Positions 25,669 to 34,296 of a stretch of 64,000 nt of DNA are shown here, piece by piece; the stretch's first letter is position 1; the number at the start of each line of letters is the position of its first letter. The notes under the pieces are model-generated. The model was given only the letters and a program-made list of their open reading frames with translations. It searched no databases and was not told the origin of the DNA. This DNA comes from Edaphosphingomonas laterariae (GTDB taxonomy: Bacteria; Pseudomonadota; Alphaproteobacteria; Sphingomonadales; Sphingomonadaceae), in NCBI RefSeq assembly GCF_900188165.1, contig NZ_FZOS01000002.1, positions 225,818-289,817 on the forward strand, in the 5' to 3' direction. A program made the translations under genes and the position numbers.

Positions 25669-26571
25669 ATGGCCGACCATTCCGCCACCTTCACCGCCGT
25701 CGATCTGTCGCGCCTGCCCGCGCCGACGCTGATCGAGGAGCTGTCTTACGAGGCGATCTACGCGGCGATGCTTGCGCGCCTGGTGGAGCTGCTGCCCGAT
25801 TTTGACGCGACGGTGGAATCCGATCCGGCGGTCAAGCTGCTGCAGGTCGCCGCCTATCGCGAGCATCTGATCCGCCAGCGCGTCAACGAAGCGGCCCGCG
25901 CCAACATGGTCGCTTATGCCATGGGGGCCGATCTCGATAATCTGGGCGCGCTGATGGGCGTCCAGCGCCTGATGCTCGATCCCGGCGATGAGCAGCTCGG
26001 CGTTGCGCCGACGATGGAATCCGACGTGGATTTCCGGCGGAGGATCGTGCTCGCGCCCGAAGGCTTCTCGGTCGCCGGCCCCGAAGGCGCCTACATCTTT
26101 CACACGCTTTCGGCCGACCCGGACGTCCTCGACGCGAGCGCCACCAGCCCCAGCCCCGGCGAAGTGGTTGTCACCGTGCTGTCGCGCCTCGGCGATGGCA
26201 CCGCGTCGCCAGAACTGCTCGATATCGTCGAAACGCGGATCTCCGGCGAAGGCGTCCGCCCGCTTACCGATTTCGTCACGGTGCAGGGCGCCACCATCGT
26301 GCCCTTCGTCGTCACGGCCGAGGTGCGCACCTTTGCCGGCCCCGATGGCAGCGTCGTTATTGCCGAGGCCCGCCGGCGCTTGGATGCCTATATCGACGAC
26401 AGCCATCGGCTGGGTCGCGACGTGACGCGTTCGGGCATCTTCGCCGCGCTCCACAGCGAGGGCGTCCAGAACGTCAACCTGATCGCCCCGGCGGCGGATA
26501 TCATCCTCGATCGCGACGCGGCGAGCTGGTGTTCGGCCATCACCGTCACCCATGTCGGGGTTGGTGAGTAG
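25669..26571 (+). CDS. Baseplate protein J
   Basis: A 300-residue gpJ-type baseplate wedge protein: FTAVDLSRLPAPTLIEELSYEAIYAAML, LLPDFDATVESDPAVKLLQVAAYREHLIRQRVNEAARANMVAYA and DNLGALMGVQRL. The C-terminal half has SPGEVVVTVLSRLGDG and RLGRDVTRSGIFAALHSEGVQNV. I choose the ATG at 25669; the in-frame ATG at 25633 adds 12 Arg-rich residues and would lie upstream of the start site predicted from the Ogr-type site. It is the first gene of the tail-fibre unit. Confidence 0.92.
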   Translation: MADHSATFTAVDLSRLPAPTLIEELSYEAIYAAMLARLVELLPDFDATVESDPAVKLLQVAAYREHLIRQRVNEAARANMVAYAMGADLDNLGALMGVQRLMLDPGDEQLGVAPTMESDVDFRRRIVLAPEGFSVAGPEGAYIFHTLSADPDVLDASATSPSPGEVVVTVLSRLGDGTASPELLDIVETRISGEGVRPLTDFVTVQGATIVPFVVTAEVRTFAGPDGSVVIAEARRRLDAYIDDSHRLGRDVTRSGIFAALHSEGVQNVNLIAPAADIILDRDAASWCSAITVTHVGVGE

Positions 26572-26574
26572 GCG

Positions 26575-27573
26575 ATGAGCCTGCTGCCGCCCAACGCCAC
26601 GATGCTGGAACGCGCGATCGAACAGGCGATCGCGCGGATCGGCGATGTGCCGACGCCGCTGCGGACGCTGAAAAACCCGTCAACCAGCGCGATCGATCTG
26701 CTGCCGTGGCTGGTGTGGGAATTGTCGCTCGACGCATGGTCATCCGATTGGCCCGAAAGCATCAAGCGCGCGCGCGCGCGGCAGGCCATCCCGATCGCAC
26801 GGCGCAAGGGCACCGTTGAATCGGTGCGCACCGTCGTCGCCAGCTTCGGCGGATCGGTCGCGTTGCGCGAATGGTGGGAAACCGCGCCGCGCGGGACGCC
26901 CCACACTTTCGAGCTGGTCCTGAACCTCGATCGTGATGACGCGCCGGCCAGTGCCGCCTTCGTCGATCAGGTCATCGCCGAAGTGATCCGCGCCAAGCCG
27001 GTGCGCAGCCACTTCACCTTCACGCAAGGCCTGACCGCGACTGCGCGCATCGGCCTGGTCGGGGCAATCCGCCCCGCCGTCTATGCCCGGCTGTCCTTTG
27101 CTGCCGCCGCCTATGTGCCGCCGCCCGGCCTGTCGCTGGAAGGCGTGGCGCAGGGTGCGGGCGACGCGGCGGGCGACATTGCGATCGCGGCGGACCTGAC
27201 GGGCGAGGCGCGCGGCCAGGGGCAGGCGCAGGCCGCGCCCGCCTTGGCGATCCACCTTGGCGGTGAAGCCGCTGCGCAGGGGCAGGCGCAGGGCGATCTG
27301 CGCGCCGGATCGGCCATGGAAGGCGCGGCGCAGGGCACAAGCGAGGCGACCGGCGATATCGCCATGACGCTGCCGATCGCCGCCGATGCCGTCGCCACCG
27401 GCGAAGCGGCCGGCGATCTGGCCACCGCCCTTCCCATCGCGGCCGAGGCGGAAGGCGCCGGCCAGGCGAGCGGCGATGTGGCCATCGTCATGCTGCTCGC
27501 TTCGCTTCGTCTGGAAGATGGCGGGCGGCTGCTGCTCGAGGACGGTGGCGCGCTGCTGATGGAGGCTGAATGA
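26575..27573 (+). CDS. Tail protein I with long Gly/Ala-rich C-terminal extension
   Basis: A 332-residue protein. Residues 1-180 are gpI: LLPPNATMLERAIEQAIARIGDVPTPLRTLKNPSTSAIDLLPWLVWELSLDAWS and RARQAIPIARRKGTVESVRTVVASFG. P2 gpI is about 176 residues; here about 150 more follow. They are built of units near 25 residues with the theme GEAxGQGQA...GDIAI, and the end is LRLEDGGRLLLEDGGALLMEAE. The extension probably forms a fibrous or beta-rich tail-tip structure. It overlaps the next gene by 4 nt. Confidence 0.85.
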   Translation: MSLLPPNATMLERAIEQAIARIGDVPTPLRTLKNPSTSAIDLLPWLVWELSLDAWSSDWPESIKRARARQAIPIARRKGTVESVRTVVASFGGSVALREWWETAPRGTPHTFELVLNLDRDDAPASAAFVDQVIAEVIRAKPVRSHFTFTQGLTATARIGLVGAIRPAVYARLSFAAAAYVPPPGLSLEGVAQGAGDAAGDIAIAADLTGEARGQGQAQAAPALAIHLGGEAAAQGQAQGDLRAGSAMEGAAQGTSEATGDIAMTLPIAADAVATGEAAGDLATALPIAAEAEGAGQASGDVAIVMLLASLRLEDGGRLLLEDGGALLMEAE

Positions 27574-27926
27574 TGCAGCCCTTCGGCCCGGCCTTTTGCA
27601 ACCATTGCGGTTACGATCTTCGGCAGGACCGGCCGATCGGGAGCGGTGGCCTGTTCCTCGATCCCGGAAGCCGGATCGCGATCTGGCGCGGTCAGCAGGT
27701 GCGCCTACGCCCTTCGACGTTCGAAGCGCTGCACGCGCTGGTCAAGGCCCGCGGTGCCGCCGTCAGCCATGGCGTCCTCGCCGAACGCATCGGCAGCGAG
27801 GGCGAAGACGCGGGGCGCAGCATGGCAGTCCGCATTGCCGAGATCCGCCGCGTCATGCCCGGCGCCCCGATCATCAATCTTTTTGGCCATGGCTACGCCT
27901 GGCGCCCGCAGGGAGACCGAAAATGA
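27570..27926 (+). CDS. OmpR/PhoB-type winged-helix protein inside the tail operon
   Basis: A 118-residue protein. Residues about 40-112 look like a transcriptional regulatory C-terminal domain: GSRIAIWRGQQVRLRPSTFEALHALVKARGAAVSHGVLAERI, then RSMAVRIAEIRRVMP and INLFGHGYAWRP. The last part is the classic wing hairpin ending. The N-terminus has CNHCGYDLRQDRP, half of a zinc ribbon. A DNA-binding regulator between gpI and a fibre gene, with 4-nt overlaps on both sides, is unexpected. It may regulate late or cargo genes, or be a reused fold in the virion. Confidence 0.75.
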   Translation: MMQPFGPAFCNHCGYDLRQDRPIGSGGLFLDPGSRIAIWRGQQVRLRPSTFEALHALVKARGAAVSHGVLAERIGSEGEDAGRSMAVRIAEIRRVMPGAPIINLFGHGYAWRPQGDRK

Positions 27927-28330
27927 CCGCGATGAGCGACTATCTCGAAACCAAGGTGCTGCAGTGGTTGAAGGGCACGGCCATGCCGCCGGCGCCGGTG
28001 GCGGCCTATGTCGGGCTGTTCAACGGTGATCCGCTCGACGCCGGCACCGGCGGCGCCGAGGTGACGACGACGATCCGCGCGGCGGGCCGCGTGGCAGCGA
28101 CGTTCGGGCCGATCAGCGACGTCGGCGGCGCCAGCAAAATGAGCAACAGCGCGGTCGTCGATTACGGCGCCGCCGCCGGTGCGGCGGACATCAGCCATTT
28201 CGGCCTGTTCGATGCGGCCGCCGGCGGCAACCTGCTGATGCGCGGAACGATCCTGAACGGGCAGAAGACGGCGGCCGTAGGGACCAGCGTCAGCTTCCCG
28301 GTGGGCACGCTCGTCCTCGGCCTCGACTGA
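27923..28330 (+). CDS. Tail-fibre-associated structural protein
   Basis: A 135-residue protein: MSDYLETKVLQWLKGTAMPPAPVAAYVGLFNGDPLDAGTGG, SNSAVVDYGAAAGAADISHFGLFDAAAGGNLLMRGTIL and a final FPVGTLVLGLD. I recognise this as a common small phage virion protein, often annotated as tail fibre protein. The ATG overlaps the stop of the winged-helix gene (ATGA). Its exact location in the virion is not known. Confidence 0.75.
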   Translation: MTAMSDYLETKVLQWLKGTAMPPAPVAAYVGLFNGDPLDAGTGGAEVTTTIRAAGRVAATFGPISDVGGASKMSNSAVVDYGAAAGAADISHFGLFDAAAGGNLLMRGTILNGQKTAAVGTSVSFPVGTLVLGLD

Positions 28331-28369
28331 TCGACCTTGCGCCGCCTGCCTCTCTAGCCGGGATCGACC

Positions 28370-30649
28370 ATGGCCCTTGAAATCATCATCACCAGCGCCG
28401 GTCGCGCGGCGCTGGTCAATGCCCAGCACACTGGCACCGCGCCGGTTGTCATCGCGCGATGCGGCGTATCGCCGACGACGATCGCCGCGACGCCGGCCAC
28501 GGTCGCCATCCCGAACGAGACCAAGCGCATCGCCACGCTGGCGGGCACGGCCGTTTCGCCCGACACGATCCACCTGATCGTTCGCGATGAAAGCGCCGAT
28601 AGCTACACGGTGCGCACCGTGGGCCTGTATCTTGGCGATGGCACGCTGTTCGCCGTCTATAGCCAGGCCGACGTGATCGCCGAAAAGGCGGCGGCCTCCA
28701 TGCTGCTGCTGGCGATCGACTGCCGGTTCGAAGATATCGCCGCGACCGATATCAGCTTCGGCGATACCAATTTCCTCAATCCGCCGGCGACGACGGAAAT
28801 GCTCGGCGTTGTCGAGCTGGCGACGGACGCCGAGGCAACGACCGGCGTGGACGTGGCCCGCGCGGTCACGCCCAAGGCGATGTCGGCGGCCGTCACCAGT
28901 TGGCTGAACGATCGCCTCGGTGCCGGGGCGCCATCGGCCTTCATGAAATCGCTGCTCCCCAGCGCGAGCGCGGTGGCACTGCGCATGGCGCTGTCGCTCA
29001 AGGGCGCGGCGCTCAAGGACGAAGGCCACGGCAACGGCCTGAACGCCGACATGCTCGACGGCCAGCATGCCAGCGCATTCGCCACCGGCGCCCATCTGCA
29101 CGATGATCGCTATATCCTGAAACAACCTGCCGGCAGCTATGCGGAAAGCCAGGCGAGCGGCATGTCTGTGGCGGCTTCCCGCACCGGCTATGTCGGCGGG
29201 TGGGCGCGCGGCTATTCAATCTCCGGCAACAGCGATAGCGACGTCCGCGCGATCTACGGCGCCTATGGCTCCAGTGAGACCCCGCAATATGCCTATATCG
29301 CCATCGGCTCGATCTCCGGCGCGACCACTTATGCGCAGAATAACGCGCTGCGCGTTTCTGCGGTCGATGTCCGCTGGGGCAACAGCCTGATCTGGCACGC
29401 CGGCAATGATGGCGCGGGGTCGGGCCTCGATGCCGATCTGCTCGATGGCCAGCATGGTGCCGATTATATCGCCTATCGTGGCGTTGTTCAGACCGGCGCG
29501 ATCGGCGACCTTGCCGGCAATGGCATTTATTACGAGCAGTTTAGCGGATTTTCGGCGACGCTGCTGACGTTGAATGCCTTCGGATCGACCGGCCCCGTCC
29601 AGATGCGCTTTTCCTATGGCGGCGATCTGGAGTGGCGCAACAAGCAGAACAGCAGCGCCTGGAACGATTGGCGCAAGATCTGGAATTCGGCGAATGACGG
29701 CGCCGGCTCCGGGCTGGACGCTGATCTGCTCGACGGCCGCCAGGCGACGGAATTCGCGCTGCTGACGGGCGCGTCTTTCACCGGGCGGATCTATGCTTCC
29801 GAAATTGTGATGTCCGCTCCCGGCAATGCGATCTACTGCAATAACTGGGGGTCGGTTTCCAGCGCCATGCCGATGCGCTGGTTCAACAATGGGGCTTGGA
29901 GCTGGGAAAACGGCAGCGGCAGCGTCCTGATGTCGATGACGACGGGCGGCGCGTTGAATGTGGGCGGGGCAATCACGCGCTCCGGCTATACCGTCTGGGA
30001 TGCGACGAATGACGGTGCCGGATCGGGCCTCGACGCTGATCTGCTCGATGGCCAGCAGGGCAGCTATTACACGGATGTGGTCGGCCGCCTCGGCTACACG
30101 CCGCTGAACGCCGCCGGCTATACCGCCAGCGACATCCGCGCAAAGCTGTTGACGGTCGATGGCTCGGGATCGGGTATCGACGCCGATCTGCTGGATGGTC
30201 AGGACGGCTCTTATTATTCGAACGTCCCAGCGCGGCTGGGCTACACGCCGCTCAACGCCGCCAGCTACACGGCCGCCGACGTGCGCGCGAAGCTGCTGAC
30301 GGTTGATGGATCGGGCACCGGCATTGACGCCGATCTGCTCGACGGCCTGCACGCAAGCGATCTGATCCCGAGCGGGACGCTGGCCGCCACCGGCTATTGC
30401 CTGCTGCCCAATGGCCTGATCCTGCAATGGGGCCGGGTGACGGTGCAGAGCAACAGCTATGGGTCGATCACCTTCCCCATCGCCTTCCCCAACGCCTGTT
30501 TTCACATCCATTCCGGCGTCGCGACCGAGCTGGGCAACGGCGATGCGCAGGCCAACTGTCCCCTGCCCTATCAGGTATCCAAAACCGGCGCCGATTTCTG
30601 GAATGCCGCGCCCACGGCCAGCGCCTGGTGGATGGCGCTGGGCAACTGA
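28370..30649 (+). CDS. Tail fibre protein with repeated DGAGSGLDADLLDGQ units
   Basis: A 759-residue fibre. The N-terminal 150 residues (LEIIITSAGRAALVNAQHTGTAPVVIARCGVS... NETKRIATLAGTAVSPDTIHLIVRDES) form the P2-type fibre attachment domain. Six copies of a motif around GSGLDADLLDGQ follow, at about 225, 350, 450, 555, 610 and 650. The last 100 residues (LLPNGLILQWGRVTVQSNSYGSITFPIAFPN) fit a gp53-like receptor-binding tip, rich in Trp and Gly. It should bind the host surface. The repeats could support recombination and host-range change. Confidence 0.9.
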   Translation: MALEIIITSAGRAALVNAQHTGTAPVVIARCGVSPTTIAATPATVAIPNETKRIATLAGTAVSPDTIHLIVRDESADSYTVRTVGLYLGDGTLFAVYSQADVIAEKAAASMLLLAIDCRFEDIAATDISFGDTNFLNPPATTEMLGVVELATDAEATTGVDVARAVTPKAMSAAVTSWLNDRLGAGAPSAFMKSLLPSASAVALRMALSLKGAALKDEGHGNGLNADMLDGQHASAFATGAHLHDDRYILKQPAGSYAESQASGMSVAASRTGYVGGWARGYSISGNSDSDVRAIYGAYGSSETPQYAYIAIGSISGATTYAQNNALRVSAVDVRWGNSLIWHAGNDGAGSGLDADLLDGQHGADYIAYRGVVQTGAIGDLAGNGIYYEQFSGFSATLLTLNAFGSTGPVQMRFSYGGDLEWRNKQNSSAWNDWRKIWNSANDGAGSGLDADLLDGRQATEFALLTGASFTGRIYASEIVMSAPGNAIYCNNWGSVSSAMPMRWFNNGAWSWENGSGSVLMSMTTGGALNVGGAITRSGYTVWDATNDGAGSGLDADLLDGQQGSYYTDVVGRLGYTPLNAAGYTASDIRAKLLTVDGSGSGIDADLLDGQDGSYYSNVPARLGYTPLNAASYTAADVRAKLLTVDGSGTGIDADLLDGLHASDLIPSGTLAATGYCLLPNGLILQWGRVTVQSNSYGSITFPIAFPNACFHIHSGVATELGNGDAQANCPLPYQVSKTGADFWNAAPTASAWWMALGN

Positions 30650-30661
30650 GGATCATCGTTC

Positions 30662-31054
30662 ATGCCGCTCTATTTCAGCCCCTCGACGCGTGGTTTCTAC
30701 GATGCGGACATCCACGTCGATTTCCCGGCGGATGTCCGCCCGGTCACGGCGCAGCGGCGCGAGGAACTGCTCGCGCAGGGCCAGCTGGGGCGGATCATCA
30801 TGCCTGACGAAAATGGTGATCCCGTCGCGGTCGATCCGCCGCCGCTGGACAATGCCGATCTGCTCCGCCGTCTGCGCGAAAAGCGCGACCGGCTGTTGCG
30901 GGAAAGCGATTTCGCGGTGCTGCCCGACGCGCCGTTCACCGCCACGCGGCGGGCGGAATGGACCGCATATCGCCAGGCCCTCCGCGACCTGCCGGAAAGC
31001 TGCTCCGAAGATCCCGGCGCCGCCATCTGGCCTGTCGCCCCTGCCGCCCTTTGA
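30662..31054 (+). CDS. Tail fibre assembly-type protein
   Basis: A 130-residue protein beginning LYFSPSTRGFYDADIHVDFPADVRPVTAQRREELLAQGQ. It then has LRRLREKRDRLLRESDFAVLPDAPFTATRRAEWTAYRQALRDLP and ends with the Trp-containing AAIWPVAP. The RDRLL..SDF..LPDAP...R..W..YRQALRDLP pattern is that of phage tail assembly chaperones (XkdW or P2 gpG-like). It lies directly after the fibre gene, the normal place. Confidence 0.85.
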   Translation: MPLYFSPSTRGFYDADIHVDFPADVRPVTAQRREELLAQGQLGRIIMPDENGDPVAVDPPPLDNADLLRRLREKRDRLLRESDFAVLPDAPFTATRRAEWTAYRQALRDLPESCSEDPGAAIWPVAPAAL

Positions 31055-31076
31055 TCCCCAGCCCAAGAGAGAAGCC

Positions 31077-31301
31077 ATGAAGATCACCCTCGGCAAGTTC
31101 GATCCCGAAACCCGCAGCGTTCCTGCCACCTTCAAGACCGGCGAAATCGCCCACAAGCGCAGCATCAACGCGGTGCTGAAATCCGATGGCAGCTATGACG
31201 CTGCCGCCACGCGCACCCGCGCGGAAGAGGTTGGGCGCGGCGTTGCGGCCAAGATCAGCCTGGGCGTCATCGGCAACGAACCCGAGCCAGCGGCCGAATA
31301 A
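31077..31301 (+). CDS. Small hypothetical phage protein
   Basis: A 74-residue protein from the ATG at 31077 with AAGAGAGAAG upstream as ribosome site. The sequence starts KITLGKFDPETRSVPATFKTGEIAHKRSINAVLKSDGSYDAAATRTRAEEVGRGV. It has a compact alpha/beta look and no family I know. It sits between the fibre chaperone and the Dam-like methylase. The codon pattern and ribosome site support it. Confidence 0.65.
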   Translation: MKITLGKFDPETRSVPATFKTGEIAHKRSINAVLKSDGSYDAAATRTRAEEVGRGVAAKISLGVIGNEPEPAAE

Positions 31302-31466
31302 GCATCCGGCGGTGGCCCAAGGCCATCGTCGCAACCCCGAGGGGGGCGGGATGCGTCAACATCCCTCACCCTTGCGAGATCCTGCCTCGCATTCTCCGGG
31401 CGGCGCGCCGCCCTTCGATCCCCCGTGTCGGTCGACCGGGGAACCCATTTGCGCAGGAAATCCTAC

Positions 31467-32288
31467 ATGTATAGCGCGCTTGAACCCGTTAACCCCGTTT
31501 CTCCCGTCGCCGGCTATATCGGCGGCAAGCGCAACCTCGCGCGCAGGATCTGCGCGATTATCGATCGCACGCCGCATAGCAGCTATGCCGAACCGTTCGT
31601 CGGCATGGGCGGCATCTTCCTGCGGCGAAAGATGCGGCCGCGCGCCGAGGCGATCAACGATATCTCCGGCGACATCGTCACCCTGTTCCGCTGCCTGGCC
31701 GAACATCCCGCCTATGTGATCGATCAGCTTCGTTTTCGCGTTTCGAGCCGTGCGGAGTTCCGGCGGATGCTCGCGCAAGATCCCGAGCACCTTACCGATC
31801 TGCAGCGCGCGGTGCGGTTCCTCTACCTGCAGCGCCTTGCCTTTGGCGGCAAAGTCGTCGGCCGCAGTTTCGGCGTGGACGCGGCCGCGCCGGCGCGCTT
31901 CGACGCTGGCAAGATCGAGCCGATGCTCGCCGCGCTCCATGAGCGGATGCGATCCGTGGTGATCGAGCAGCTACCCTATGGCGATTTCATCCGCCGCTAT
32001 GATCGCGCCGGCGCGCTATTCTATCTCGACCCGCCCTACTGGAATTGCGAGCGGGATTATGGCGCCGATGTCTTCGCCCGTGCGGACTTCGCGGCGCTCG
32101 CGTCCCAGCTCGGCGGCATCAAAGGCCGATTCCTGCTGTCGATCAACGACAATCCCGACGTGCGTGAAACCTTTGCCCGGTTCGCCCAGCTGCCCGTGAA
32201 CACCACCTATCAGATCGGCACCCGCCACACCGAGGCGGGCGAGTTGATCATCTCCAATCTCCCGCTGGAGGCTTTGACGGCCGCCTAG
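31467..32288 (+). CDS. DNA adenine methylase, Dam/D12 class
   Basis: A 273-residue alpha-class adenine methylase. The start at 31467 is chosen for AGGAAA 6 nt upstream. Motifs: YIGGKRNLARRI (S-adenosylmethionine binding), AEPFVGMGGIFL (motif I) and FYLDPPYW (catalytic DPPY), followed by the family end ELIISN. It should methylate adenine in phage and host DNA, possibly protecting against host restriction. It is expressed with late tail-fibre genes, unusual for a modification enzyme and suggestive of late cargo. Confidence 0.9.
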   Translation: MYSALEPVNPVSPVAGYIGGKRNLARRICAIIDRTPHSSYAEPFVGMGGIFLRRKMRPRAEAINDISGDIVTLFRCLAEHPAYVIDQLRFRVSSRAEFRRMLAQDPEHLTDLQRAVRFLYLQRLAFGGKVVGRSFGVDAAAPARFDAGKIEPMLAALHERMRSVVIEQLPYGDFIRRYDRAGALFYLDPPYWNCERDYGADVFARADFAALASQLGGIKGRFLLSINDNPDVRETFARFAQLPVNTTYQIGTRHTEAGELIISNLPLEALTAA

Positions 32289-32297
32289 CCTTCGATC

Positions 32298-32365
32298 TTG
32301 TCGGGCAGGCTTCCCACAAGATCGCATCGATGCCGGGCCGAGGGTGCTTGATCCAAGGTCCGGCA
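32298..32365 (+). promoter_or_regulatory. Ogr-type late promoter site 3 with conserved downstream box
   Basis: TGT-N14-ACA within an extended palindrome, GATCTTGT...ACAAGATC (32294-32322). The box GCTTGATCCAAGGTCCGGCA begins at 32346, exactly 48 bp after the first T of the site. Site 4 has the same spacing and 18 of 20 identical bases. It precedes the SGNH hydrolase gene. Confidence 0.78.
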
Positions 32366-32389
32366 TGGATTGCATGAGAAAGGGCGGGC

Positions 32390-33799
32390 ATGGCTGACAA
32401 GATGATTTCCGAGCTGGCAATGGCAGGTCCGCTGTCGAACTCGATGTTTATCCCGGTCGCGCAGGGAGGCAGCAATTTTGCACTGCCCGCCCACCGACTG
32501 ATCGGGGCGCAGCCCTTTGTTCAGCTGTGGGGCGACGGCGACAGCAAGACGGGCGAAGGCGTCGGAGCTTTTGAGTGGGCCGTCGCGCGCCTCAATCTGG
32601 ACGCGTGGGTCGGTGGTCGGCAATTTGGTGTTGGTGGCACCAATACGTCCAACAGCGGCAATAATCTGACCAGCCCGGCGCGTATGGCAACGATCGTCAC
32701 CGCGATCGAAACTGCATCGGCAACCGGGGATATCATTGACGTCGTCATGACGATCGGAACCAATGACGTCGTGCTCGCCAATATGACTTCGGAAGCCATC
32801 ATCGCCAACATCCGAAACTATCACGATGTGATCCGCGCGGCGGGTTGCCGCAATCTTATCCTGATGTCGATCGATCCGCGCACCAATCTGACTGCTACGC
32901 AGCAGGGGCAAATCGCATCGGCGAACCGCGCCTATGAGGATTATTGCAGGGTCGTTGCGGATGCGATCTTCGTGGACGCCATGCCGTGGATGCTGGACCC
33001 GGCAAGTCCATCTTTCATCCCCATCGGCGGAGCGGGCGGAACCTTTGGAGCCGTGACGAATGACGGCCTCCATTGCAGCGCTTATGGCATCTTTCGGAAG
33101 TCGTTTGCCGTCGAGGCCGTTGCCGAACAGCTCTATCGATTCCGGCCGGTCGAGCTGATCGGATCGGGGATCGCGTTCAACAGTGTGACCGCCGTCCGTG
33201 GAAATATCCTCGGGACGGGTGGACGCTTCGTAGCGATGGGTGGCACGGACAGTTTTACAAAGGTCGACACCTCCAGCGTCGTGGGGACGCCGCCGGCGAC
33301 GTTTACAGGATCGGGAACCCTCAACGGTGATACGAAACTCACGTATTCGGTCGCAAACTGCGCCGATCTGGGTAGCCGATACGGCGGTGACTGGCCGTGT
33401 ATTAATGTCGCGCTAAGCGGCACTCCAGTCTCTACTTCCGACATCCAGCTTGCCGGTCGGTACGTTGTATTCGCCTACCCAGCCTCTACCCGGATGCGAG
33501 GACGGGCCTTGGTAAATCTCAACAATGTGACCGGATTGTCCAGGCTCCGCCTGCAAACCCAGAACGTCAATCCGCCGTTGTCCAAGACGCTCGGCGCCGC
33601 CGGCGCTGCCGCTCCACAGCATGAACTACCGACCCTTAATGGCCTGCACGCGCTCGAAATTGTCTGCGACCCGGTAAACGCGGGGAATTCGGGCTTGAAC
33701 CTGTTGATTTCGGGCGTTGCCGGCAGGCCTTTCGGCGGCTCGATCGATTTACTCGGGATTGAGTGGCGGCGGGCTGATGCTATCCCGATGGTGGCCTAG
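32390..33799 (+). CDS. SGNH/GDSL hydrolase, probable tailspike or cargo esterase
   Basis: A 469-residue protein. WGDGDSKT (Ser52), GTND (123-126) and DGLH (225-228) match SGNH blocks I, III and V. The hydrolase domain covers about 40-250; the C-terminal 220 residues are beta-rich and unrecognised, as in carbohydrate-binding spike domains. It probably deacylates a surface polysaccharide. It has its own Ogr-type promoter site and visibly lower GC than its neighbours, so it may have been acquired separately. There is no signal peptide, consistent with a virion part. Confidence 0.8.
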   Translation: MADKMISELAMAGPLSNSMFIPVAQGGSNFALPAHRLIGAQPFVQLWGDGDSKTGEGVGAFEWAVARLNLDAWVGGRQFGVGGTNTSNSGNNLTSPARMATIVTAIETASATGDIIDVVMTIGTNDVVLANMTSEAIIANIRNYHDVIRAAGCRNLILMSIDPRTNLTATQQGQIASANRAYEDYCRVVADAIFVDAMPWMLDPASPSFIPIGGAGGTFGAVTNDGLHCSAYGIFRKSFAVEAVAEQLYRFRPVELIGSGIAFNSVTAVRGNILGTGGRFVAMGGTDSFTKVDTSSVVGTPPATFTGSGTLNGDTKLTYSVANCADLGSRYGGDWPCINVALSGTPVSTSDIQLAGRYVVFAYPASTRMRGRALVNLNNVTGLSRLRLQTQNVNPPLSKTLGAAGAAAPQHELPTLNGLHALEIVCDPVNAGNSGLNLLISGVAGRPFGGSIDLLGIEWRRADAIPMVA

Positions 33800-34227
33800 A
33801 GCTGCTGTCCAAGCTGCCCCCGCCGCCGCGCGCCCATCCGCCACATGACCACCGCGATCGCGCCGCCGAACATGAACCATGGAAGGGCGCCTCCGGTGGG
33901 TCTGTCCGCCGGCGAGGGCGTTGTCGCCGGCCAGCGGTTGGACGCAAGGGCTTCGGGAGTTGGTCCGTTGCGCCAGGCAGTCGCATCGGCGGCCGGCGTT
34001 ACGGCTGACATGAATATGGCGACGACTTCGGGGGCCGGTTCCCGTGCATTCTCCGCTGAGCGACGCGCCACGACCCGCAAATAATCAGGGTCATCATCGT
34101 GCGATGCACCGTCCAGCACGTCGCTCAGAATGCCGGCCGCCTCGCTATCCCCCCGAGCAGACAACAGCATCGCAGTATTGCCGACGACCAATATGATGGC
34201 GAGAAATTCAAGACAACGCTTCACCAT
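33796..34227 (-). CDS. Small membrane protein opposite to tail genes (cargo)
   Basis: A 143-residue protein from the ATG at 34225-34227. An N-terminal membrane segment (about 5-20, CLEFLAIILVVGNTAMLL) and a second near residues 117-132 (PWFMFGGAIAVVMWRM) flank a hydrophilic, Pro/Ala-rich middle. It is transcribed against the late tail genes and sits between the SGNH gene (4-bp overlap at the ends) and Ogr-type site 4. This position and orientation are typical of a lysogeny-expressed cargo gene. No family is recognised; superinfection exclusion is one possibility. Confidence 0.55.
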   Translation of the reverse strand: MVKRCLEFLAIILVVGNTAMLLSARGDSEAAGILSDVLDGASHDDDPDYLRVVARRSAENAREPAPEVVAIFMSAVTPAADATAWRNGPTPEALASNRWPATTPSPADRPTGGALPWFMFGGAIAVVMWRMGARRRGQLGQQL

Positions 34228-34296
34228 AGCCCCCCAGCTCCGCGCCCTATTCCGCCAATAGATCAGAACGGTACCGCAAGGAAGCCGCGCATGATC

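Noticed and set aside
29400..30360. Repeated DNA that could be mistaken for a CRISPR array
   Set aside because: The repeats are in frame, of unequal spacing, and encode the fibre motif; there are no constant-length spacers or cas genes.
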